Part shown: positions 56,482 to 64,000 of the stretch, one piece after another
How positions within the stretch are numbered: position 1 is the first letter of the stretch
Layout of the letters: every line of letters starts with the position of its first letter
NCBI RefSeq assembly: GCF_014066305.1
Contig: NW_023501052.1
Span: forward strand, 809,001 to 873,000
Length of the DNA: 64,000 bases
Reading direction: 5' to 3'
Origin: Letharia columbiana
Taxonomy: Eukaryota > Ascomycota > Lecanoromycetes > Lecanorales > Parmeliaceae
Program-made: the position numbers and the translations under genes
Notes under the pieces: generated by a model
Seen by the model: the letters and a program-made list of their open reading frames with translations, nothing else
Database searches by the model: none
What the model was told of the DNA's origin: nothing

Positions 56482-57226
56482 GATGGAAGTCGTTTGGTGA
56501 GCCTGATAAACCCATCAGGCTGGAAACTGCGCCCTCCACGCTAGGACGGTTTTGGTCGGCACCCCCACTCCCTACATGCTCCTCGCCACGCGCAGCAGGA
56601 TAGCATATCTTCTACCAGCCCCATACTCTCCAGATGACGAAAACCTGCTAGACCAGACCCGAGAAGGAGTAGGCAGAATGCGAAGCCTCTCTCAGCGCTG
56701 CATGTAATTAGTACCATTCTGCGAAAACCACTCAATCCCTTTGCGACTTCCCACTCTTCAGCATTTTTCGTTTCTAGCCTCGCAACTCGAAGTAACGGAT
56801 TTACATTATCCTGTCCTCCATCTCACTGCTCGAAGACTTATCTCGGTCTTTCTACGTCCAAGTCCCACAAGGCTGGATCGCAAACTCCGAGAGCAGCCAG
56901 ACCCTGTCTGGCCGGGCATTCCCATCCCACACTCTTCGCACCTGGTCACCGTCTCATGAACCTATTCGTGTGCGGGAAAAGAATAGGTAGACTCCACCAA
57001 GTCTTCCATGTTCTTATTCTCAACAATTGAATATTACTGTGGTCCCCTACACTTGCAACTCTCATTGCCTCTCATCACAAGTAGTCCTGTCAGGTTCACT
57101 CATGTCTTCGCGACTACATCATCCTGAATTGCGCAATAGACTATCTCCGCGGCTTGAACCTTTCATTCACATGCTCCGTCGTGCTTTACATATATTTCTC
57201 AAACATAAGAATACGTTGAATATCAT
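56482..57226. other. Intergenic region, no feature seen
   Basis: Between the start of the NACHT pseudogene and the 3' end of the PAF-acetylhydrolase-like gene. Only weak ORFs; no repeat or RNA gene seen. Confidence 0.4.
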
Positions 57227-58450
57227 TCATGTATGTCTCCTCACCCTGACTTCCGGGAACCTCTCATCACCATTGTTTCCCAGCAGACTTCCCTTCTTCC
57301 CCGTCAGCACAAACTCGGCAAAAGCGCTCACATACTCCACCACAATTTCCAACCCCCTGATCCCATCCAGCTTGCCCAGAAGCTCCTTCCCGTCCTCGCC
57401 CAGCTTTTTCCGAACATCCAAGACCTCGGCGACGAGAGGCATATCGCTGAAAGTCGAGTGCGCGGCACCGTTCAATACGAGCTCCAGCTTCCAGCCTGAC
57501 AGACGCGCCCATTCCTCATCCCAGCGCCAGTACGGATCCGCACTGGAGGCTTCGGATACGAACTGGAGGATCGGTTTGGAAATGGTGGTGTTTGGCTTCT
57601 CCATCGAACCGAACATGCGGCCATCGACGTTGATACCGCCTTTAATGCGGGTGTCATTCAGCGCTGCCTCTGCAATTGTACCGCCGCCGAGTGAGTGGCC
57701 GAACGCTACGACATCCGTCGTGTTGATTTGGATTTTGGCGGATGATGGAGATTGACGGCTCAGTTCATCGAGTACGAAGGATATGTCCTGCGCTCGTACC
57801 GTGATGAGCAATTCTACCTCGTCTCGGGTAAGGGACTTGTTGAGCCCTATGACGGCCTGTCCATCAGGGAATTCGACGACCAGGGCATCGTGTGGGTGGT
57901 CGATGGCGGCGACTACGTAGCCTTTGCGTGCTAGATCTTCTAGGAATGTGGAGTAGAAAAAACGCGGCGCCCCGCCGCCTGGGGAGAAGATTAGGAGCGG
58001 GTGGGCCATGGAGTCATCTTGAAGCGGAGCATTTTGCTGGCAAAGGGTCGAGAGCTGCTCGAATGTGTTGGTGGGGAAACCGAATGGAGTGACGAGTTCG
58101 TCGTATAGAGCGGCGGTCGTTGGAGGCATGTAAGGGGTTATGTGGTGCCAGTCGTCGGCTTTCGGTCGCTGTTCGAGCAAGTTCGTAGGGGGACTTGGTT
58201 GAGCGGGGTAGTACAGCGATATCATGACTCGTCTTTGCTGGGTGTAATTGGTGAAAGGGTCCAGGCGATTAGGGTCAGTCATGGGGATGTATGTGACCCC
58301 AACGCCGGTGGAACTGTCGAGGCTTGGAAGGACTTTTGGTTCTTGTAAATGAAACGCGGCTGCAGTGCAAGACGATAGAATAGTAAGTATAGCCAATGGC
58401 TTTAACATGATAGGCCTTGTCATGATGGAAATAATGAGCCAACCAACCAC
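57227..58450 (-). CDS. Secreted PAF-acetylhydrolase/lipoprotein-type phospholipase A2-like enzyme, 407 aa
   Basis: An intact ORF. The start is probably MTRPIMLKPLAILTILSSCT (58423), giving a clean signal peptide; the upstream ATG at 58450 adds nine residues. Family features are GVGVTYIPMTDPNRLDPF, RRVMISLYYPAQP, HPLLIFSPGGGAPRFFYS (oxyanion region), GYVVAAIDHPHDALVVEFPD, the nucleophile elbow DVVAFGHSLGGG (Ser about residue 253), GGINVDGRMFG (acid residue) and LVLNGAAHSTFSD (catalytic His). The enzyme should hydrolyse short or oxidised sn-2 acyl chains of phospholipids outside the cell or in the secretory path; in some fungi such enzymes are linked to host contact. Several N-glycosylation sequons (NYT, NKS, NTT, NDT) fit secretion. 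Confidence 0.88.
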   Translation of the reverse strand: MVGWLIISIMTRPIMLKPLAILTILSSCTAAAFHLQEPKVLPSLDSSTGVGVTYIPMTDPNRLDPFTNYTQQRRVMISLYYPAQPSPPTNLLEQRPKADDWHHITPYMPPTTAALYDELVTPFGFPTNTFEQLSTLCQQNAPLQDDSMAHPLLIFSPGGGAPRFFYSTFLEDLARKGYVVAAIDHPHDALVVEFPDGQAVIGLNKSLTRDEVELLITVRAQDISFVLDELSRQSPSSAKIQINTTDVVAFGHSLGGGTIAEAALNDTRIKGGINVDGRMFGSMEKPNTTISKPILQFVSEASSADPYWRWDEEWARLSGWKLELVLNGAAHSTFSDMPLVAEVLDVRKKLGEDGKELLGKLDGIRGLEIVVEYVSAFAEFVLTGKKGSLLGNNGDERFPEVRVRRHT

Positions 58451-59339
58451 ACTTGATCGCAGCAGTTCTGCAAATTGCGAAGTGAGTCCACAGTATGCTC
58501 TCTTCCGTATTTGGATGTAAACATCTCAGCTGTCGTCCCCCTCCACCCCTCCAACATTGTATCTTCAGCGCTAGGGACGGCGCGGAACGACGGTCTCTAC
58601 TACCTTGAACTTCAGCCCTATCACTTGGCGCCCGAAGAAGAAACAGTCAGGGACGACTTCATAACAATATCAGTTGAGAGGATTCAATTAAAAAAAGGTA
58701 AAACATTTTTTTGTTTTTGTTTTGGTTTCGCTGCAGAACCTTTTTTTTGGAATTTCACCAAGCCCCTTGATGGCAATTTCCGCAGTTGAGAGATTTCGGT
58801 AAAGAGCCTGAGGAGCGAGGGAGTAGTATTAAGGTCTGTGTCCAACCCAAAGTAAGAAGAAGGCAATTATTCAGCCTTCCTTGATTGTCGACGCTTATAT
58901 CAATGAGATATAACGTTGCCTTCGGATCTCCGTACCCCTGCACGCAGTATGCCAAAACAGCGTCTAGGTGTCTAAGGTAGCTTTTGCACGACGGAGATAC
59001 TCGTCATCGTTGTTCCGGTCGCGTGAACGGTGCAGCCCGTGGGGACGACGGGCTAGCCTGTGGCGCGTTAGGCTTGCGAGAATAGCAGATGGAGTGTTTG
59101 GTGGAAAATATAGTGCTCAGCTTACGGTGTCAGTAACTCAGATAAGAGGCAGCCTCATCCCGATGCTAAAGAGCGATCACGCCTTGTCTGTGAATTGTCC
59201 CACGGCTTATTTACAAGAGCAGTGGAAAAGCAAAGGTCAAGGGGATGTTACGACTGGACAAGATATTCAGGCATACCAAATGCAGATCGAAATGTTTGAA
59301 TCCTGAAGCACGGCGAATACGTGTGCCGGGGTTCCGTCA
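58451..59339. other. Intergenic region with a T-rich homopolymer patch
   Basis: Promoter side of the phospholipase-like gene. Runs of A and T (58688-58747: A7, T7, T5, T8) mark one odd patch. No supported gene. Confidence 0.4.
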
Positions 59340-59499
59340 GTGCATATTCTCATCAAGCTGGAAACACGGAGACATCCACCGTTGGTGCCGTACTGGGAAC
59401 AGCTTTGTATTTTGTTGCTACCTACTCGCTTGCTGCACTGGAAATCCTCCTCATCTTCAATACCTTCATCAGTTACCAATCTATTAACATCAGCGTCAG

Positions 59500-60135
59500 A
59501 ATCTGACAGCACCCCGCCGACCGACACCGCCATCGAAAACTTACAGGAAGCTTGTTCCACGGGTGATTCCCACCGGCTCGAGACCCTTCTGTCAGATCCA
59601 ACCTCCACCAATACCGCGCTCGATCCGGAAGAACAACCCCAAAACAGCGTTCCCCCAAGGCGAGAGACCATAAGCCTACTGTCAGCCCATCTCCCCCGTA
59701 TCCAAGCCCTCCTGAACTTCGGCCGCGAGCACAACCTACCCCACAACACACCCTCACGCGCTTGTAAGGCTTTCCCGCCCTCAAGAGCAGCAACGACGCG
59801 ATTTTCAAAGAATCCGTCAAGACGTGGCCCGATGTCGTAAACCATGCTTGATGTCGGGCCACGCCGGCCACCCCCTCATGCAGACGCTCCTGGAAGATAA
59901 TCCCCACCTCTCGGCCTACCTACTCGAACCACGGCAGCTCACGCAAATGCTATCTGCGGGCCCGACGAGAGGCCGGGAAGATCGATCCGGCTCGCGGCTC
60001 GAAAAGCTCCCGTTGAGATGTACCGCCCTGTTGCTGGATGGAACACGGTGCGCTGGGTGCGGATGGCGGCGGAGAATGGCTCGTGGCTTGATGTGGATTT
60101 TGGTTTGGCTTTCGTTGGCTTTCGTTTGGCTCTGA
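59500..60135 (+). pseudogene. Small ankyrin-like gene fragment, frames broken
   Basis: Protein-like stretches in order but in different frames: AIENLQEACSTGDSHRLETL, LLSAHLPRIQALLNFGREHN, then LKSSNDAIFKESVKTWPDVV, then GHPLMQTLLEDNPHLSAYLL, then CTALLLDGTR and RMAAENGSWLDVDFG. Helix-turn-helix spacing and phrases such as HPLMQTLLEDN suggest divergent ankyrin repeats. The frame changes near 59780 and 59850 each look like one missing base. Start and end are not clear. It could be a real short ankyrin protein with sequence errors. Confidence 0.4.
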
Positions 60136-60340
60136 GGCACGGGGGAGTGGGAGGGTGAGATGAGGAAGGGGCTGCGGGTTTGCTCTAGATACTCAAGACA
60201 CTAATAGTGTTGATCAGATGCGCGTGGCGGATGCATTGAGAGTAAGATGCTAGGTAGATAGATATATTAGACATATGTACATTGTAGAAGCGGGGATAAG
60301 TCTCGTGTCTGCCAAAGCATCCCCTTCCCTTCTAATCGTC

Positions 60341-62116
60341 TCACACCACCGAAGTGATCAGCGCTACAATCGCAAGCCACACCATCGCCGTAAGATTCCT
60401 CATCTTCAACTGCCCAGCAGCTGACCGATGCGACCCCTTCGCCGACGTGCTCGTCGCATCGGGCCCCACCCCACCCCCCGACGCACCCGCAACAGTGTCC
60501 AATCCCGACGCAAGCGCCGGCCCCAACCCGGTGACCGACGCGAACGGTACAGTGCTCGTCCCGACCACGAGGTCGGAGCTGCCGAGCGATATGGCCGTGC
60601 CGGAGACGGTGATGGCGGTGCTGCCTTGGAACACTTCGGTGCCGTCGATGGCCAGGCCGCCGGGGTAGGCGGTGAATGTTTCGCCGGCTATGGTGAAGGT
60701 TGATGGAGATGCTGGTATTATTGAGTGGCCGGAGATCGCGAAGGGGGGTGGTGGGGCGGAAGCCTGGTTGGTGGTTGTCACTGCTGCGGTTGGAGTGGGG
60801 GTTGCGAAGGGGAATGTGGATGCGTCGACGACGAGCCCGCTGGGGGCGAGAGAGAGAAGGGTGCCCTGGTTCGTCATGGCGGGCCCTGATATGGAAAGGG
60901 TGGTGCCTTTTACGGAAATCGCTGTGCTGCCAAGGGGTACGAAGGTCTCGTTTGCTATGGTAAGAGCGCCGGAGGCGGCGAGGATGACGGTGGAGTTCCC
61001 CACGTTAAGAGTTGCAGACGGATCGAGGGAATCTGCAGTGCCGTCGACGGTGATTGCGGGAGAGCCAGGAAGCAGGGAGCCGCTACCGAGAATGAAGCCG
61101 CTACTTCCTGGGACGGCTGTCAAAGTTTGCGAGCCCAGTACGAGAATCGAGCTTCCTGGTGGCGAGGGAGGGATTTGAGACTGCATCGATACACGGCTCG
61201 AGCCACCGGGACTCGCAGGATACGGAGATTTTGCTGCCGTTGGTTCCGACTGCTCTAGGCGGGACATCGTTCCACCCTCTACTAAAGGGTTGGCCGCTGG
61301 CTTTGCTGTCTCTGTTGCCGACCCTGCAACATTCACGGGTGCTGGAGTCTGCCGTCCGGATTCAAGTTCTTCGCCTACTGGTCTGTACGTCAGGCCTCCT
61401 ACGACAACAGGCGGTAAGCCTCCTTGCCCTTGCACGGACTTCAGATTTTCGTGGTCAAGCCCATTCGGCTCCGAGTCATGTTTTGCATAATACCCATGCC
61501 ATTCTACAGTCTCAGAGTTTGCCAGGCTGGCCCGGGATTTTCCTTGCCAAATGCCAGCACTGCTGCGCGTGTGATGCGCATGGACTGGGGCATAGGTGAT
61601 CCCTCCCACGATTATTGGTTGGAGCATGGAGCGCTTGACCGATTGACCAACTAGTTGCAGACCCGCTCCCTGGGGACTCGATGAAATGCTAGGCTCGGAA
61701 GAGCTTCTTGGCTTGGCTGGCGGCGAAACTGTGGGCACTGTTGCTTGCTGGGCAATGGTAGCTAAAGGTGAACCATCGCGGGTTAGATTTTTCGCAGGTT
61801 CTCTAGCTCCCGCAGATGAATCACTGAGTAATGGCCGGGGTATGAGTTCAATTGTCTTGAGTACGGTGACCGGCCCATTGACGTTGGTTGCCTTCGTGGA
61901 GCCATTGAAGGAGAAAAATTTATGCAATGTGGAATTGGTCGATACGTTCTCAGTCCATGTCAAAGACGCCGCCGCTGATATCGTCGACGCGCCCAGTACT
62001 ACGGTCGATGGATTTGGACCTGTTGAAGATACCGGAATAACAGGCCACCCTCGCGCAGCCGGCAGCCCAAGCAGGCTAAAGATTGAAAGTAGCCATTGAA
62101 ATTTCATGTTGGTCAC
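60341..62116 (-). CDS. Ser/Thr/Gly-rich secreted protein, probably GPI-anchored, 591 aa
   Basis: An intact ORF with a signal peptide (MKFQWLLSIFSLLGLPAARG from the second ATG at 62107). The N-terminal half is Ser/Thr/Pro-rich with sequons (NVSTNST, FNGST) and contains a duplicated short motif, PIIVGGITYAPV and PVVVGGLTYRPV. The C-terminal half repeats strands of one pattern: SPAITVDGT, STAISVKGTTLSISG, STAITVSGTAISLG, plus LVVDASTFPF / LVVGTSTVPF and FTIAGETFTAYPGGLAIDGT. It ends with a short hydrophobic tail (LTAMVWLAIVALITSVV) after a small-residue stretch (GSHRSAAG), as expected for GPI attachment. Likely a cell-wall or surface protein; no enzyme domain is visible. Long overlapping ORFs on the other strand are shadows of its high G+C. 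Confidence 0.75.
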   Translation of the reverse strand: MTNMKFQWLLSIFSLLGLPAARGWPVIPVSSTGPNPSTVVLGASTISAAASLTWTENVSTNSTLHKFFSFNGSTKATNVNGPVTVLKTIELIPRPLLSDSSAGAREPAKNLTRDGSPLATIAQQATVPTVSPPAKPRSSSEPSISSSPQGAGLQLVGQSVKRSMLQPIIVGGITYAPVHAHHTRSSAGIWQGKSRASLANSETVEWHGYYAKHDSEPNGLDHENLKSVQGQGGLPPVVVGGLTYRPVGEELESGRQTPAPVNVAGSATETAKPAANPLVEGGTMSRLEQSEPTAAKSPYPASPGGSSRVSMQSQIPPSPPGSSILVLGSQTLTAVPGSSGFILGSGSLLPGSPAITVDGTADSLDPSATLNVGNSTVILAASGALTIANETFVPLGSTAISVKGTTLSISGPAMTNQGTLLSLAPSGLVVDASTFPFATPTPTAAVTTTNQASAPPPPFAISGHSIIPASPSTFTIAGETFTAYPGGLAIDGTEVFQGSTAITVSGTAISLGSSDLVVGTSTVPFASVTGLGPALASGLDTVAGASGGGVGPDATSTSAKGSHRSAAGQLKMRNLTAMVWLAIVALITSVV

Positions 62117-64000
62117 TGGCAGTTACGGTGTGGAAAGCGGCAAGATCACAGGTGTTGGACATTTTGCGTTCGATGAAGGAAGCGCGCATGTAAACAGAGC
62201 CCAATCCACCAGACCATTATATCATACAGAAAACAGAGAAAGAGATGGCAGAGGATATCAATGTACCGCAACGTCAACGTCAACAACATGAAGTCGAATT
62301 AAAATCTGTAACGTATGGCGCGGCGCGGAACAAGCGGGTGTTTCATCTTCGTGAACCTAGCAGCAAGTCCAGCGATCAACGCCTGGGAAGTTTACGTATA
62401 TATTCCGGACTCGGCCGTGTGAAACGCTGGCGTATTTTGAAGTCCTGGGCGAAACGATCATCTCGCTGGTCTTACTGAATAAAGTAAGGGAGATTGAAGA
62501 AAATAAACATTGTGAGATACTAGCGTGCCAAGCTCTTGGCGAAGACGCCAAGGAATGAGACTGACGGTGGACTACTCACAATTTGATGCTCGTGCATCTA
62601 AGAACCTTAGCTCAGATCCCCGTCCCTTCAATCATACCAAGGTGGGCTTCGCACAAAGCCTTCAAGTGACTTTTCAACTAAGAGAAACATGATTGGCAGG
62701 CTTGGAATGTGATTTCAACGGTGATGAGCTTGCTGTGCTTCTTTAACGACGTTGAATAATTGCTTCACTACGTTGATCCAACCTTGACGCCTCTGACAAT
62801 ACCCCCATTTGCGGAACTGGCACCGGGAAGAGTGTAGCCACGAAAAAAGCTAATCATGATAGGAGAGGCATTGATTGGCGAAGGCCAAATGATCGGGATA
62901 CAATTACACTACCTTCTCTTGCGGTGGGCTCTCAAATATCGTGAGTCATTACTGCATCTTCAACATGCCGCATATCTGGCCAAACACTACGACTTCGCCC
63001 TGCGCCAAGGCTTTGGTATGAGCGGAACCTTTGCCGGAAGAGCCGTCACACGTAGCCACCAGATCCTGACAAGATATTTAGGTACAGAGGAGTGAAAGAA
63101 CAGCTATCCAGCATTGAGTGCCGACAGTAATATCTGGACGCAGTCCAGTCTTAACCAAGAGAAGCGACGTCGAGTGAAAAGGTTGAGGAGCTTTTCGCGC
63201 GATTGAATTTTATTGCTTAGCTTCGGCCGCTAAAATAGCCCGCCAAGACCTTCGGCTAACCTGCCACAGTACTTATGGAGTCAAAATCAGACAATTCCTG
63301 AAGGTATCTCCATGTAAGTCGATTCTCTGTACTTCTACCCCAACACAGTGGATTACAAGATGCCTCCAGAAATAAGGTATGCCAAAGCTCAAGCATATAT
63401 TCTTTCTGTCAGTGCATGCATTCATGCATTAGTTCTAGTCACTCCTTATCGCTCTGTGTATATCAAGAAGCCATCCGGAAAGCGCATGTCAAATCTTTGA
63501 CACGATGACACCGTGCCGTCTCTTTTCTATGTCCATTTCGATACTATCGAAGGAGCAGTCATTAGGTATACAACGCTTATGATGAAAGCTTTCGTTGGCA
63601 ATTCTTTCACTCAATGCCACTGCAAGTCCGTATCTACATCACTCCCTCCTTATTGTTCAGAAATGGCCATGAGTGCAAGCGCAAGGATTACATAGCCAAT
63701 GTCTTCTTGTGTACCTAGCATCTGGTCCCTTTGTGCTAAGTGATGGTTGGAGGAATACGATTAGAGCAATGTAGCCTTCTGCAATTGTTCGATGCAAAAA
63801 AAGCGGGAAGAAGCGGGAAGAAGTCGCTGGAGACCTAGGGAATCTTTAAAAGAATCTTCAGCAGTCTCGCTTTGCGCATGACGTTAAAGTTTTTGAGACT
63901 GAGAAGATCCCTGAGAGTCGGAATTTGATCTTGGGAGTGCACGACTGATCATTTTACTCTTCTGCTCGAAGGCTTATGTACTGTTTTAGAATGTTTCCAG
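62117..64000. other. Right end, no supported gene
   Basis: About 1.9 kb. The first 150 bases are the promoter side of the GPI-protein gene. The ORFs at 62245-62478, 62856-63095 and 63513-63695 have no motif, splicing or start context that I can support. No repeat or RNA gene seen. Confidence 0.4.

Noticed and set aside
60428..61599. Plus-strand ORFs opposite the GPI-type gene
   Set aside because: Antisense shadows caused by strong codon bias; no signal, domain or start context.

Overview
The window is a piece of a filamentous ascomycete (Pezizomycotina) nuclear genome. The genes have short introns (about 45-70 nt) with GT...AG ends and recognisable branch sites, and the products are typical of that group: Cox19, Sgt2, Npr3, a Gir2-like RWD protein, an Acl4-like chaperone, an Ost-alpha/DUF300 protein, HeLo-like and NACHT-ankyrin STAND proteins, and F-box/2EXR-like proteins. 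A 4.4 kb block of extreme AT content fits repeat-induced point mutation (RIP). I cannot fix the class; Leotiomycetes or Dothideomycetes are plausible.

Layout. 1-1.0 kb: the 5' part of a lipase/serine-esterase gene that runs off the left edge. 1.8-23.3 kb: a dense gene region with a six-TM DUF2421/FUSC-type transporter, ACL4, a small membrane protein, GIR2, an F-box protein, a large secreted four-domain protein, SGT2, NPR3, COX19, a DUF7704 membrane protein, an unrecognised gene and a PAP2 phosphatase. 23.4-37.7 kb: gene-poor, with a foldback (MITE-like) element, an F-box gene, two unrecognised genes, one DUF300 gene and several remnants. 37.7-39.4 kb: a CorA-like pseudogene. 40.3-42.0 kb: two small genes. 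42.2-46.7 kb: the AT-rich block. 47.1-60.1 kb: STAND/ankyrin-type genes (one intact, one broken), an SDR remnant, a secreted PAF-acetylhydrolase-like enzyme and an ankyrin-like fragment. 60.3-62.1 kb: a probable GPI-anchored wall protein. The right end is empty.

Two observations stand out. First, the gene at 10847-13159 encodes a secreted protein of four homologous four-cysteine domains, with a dibasic KR site in every linker, as expected of a Kex2-processed precursor. I know of no described family with this layout. Second, many conserved genes (ACL4 twice, GIR2, SGT2, COX19, the transporter, an F-box gene) are broken by what looks like one extra G or C, mostly in short G/C runs. Because several of these are housekeeping genes, consensus-sequence error is the likeliest cause, and 'frameshifted' genes here should be read with that in mind. 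Some genes (CorA-like, NACHT-ankyrin) also carry in-frame stop codons and look like real pseudogenes.

All assignments were made by reading the sequence. No database search was run, and intron positions are inferred from splice signals and reading-frame continuity.
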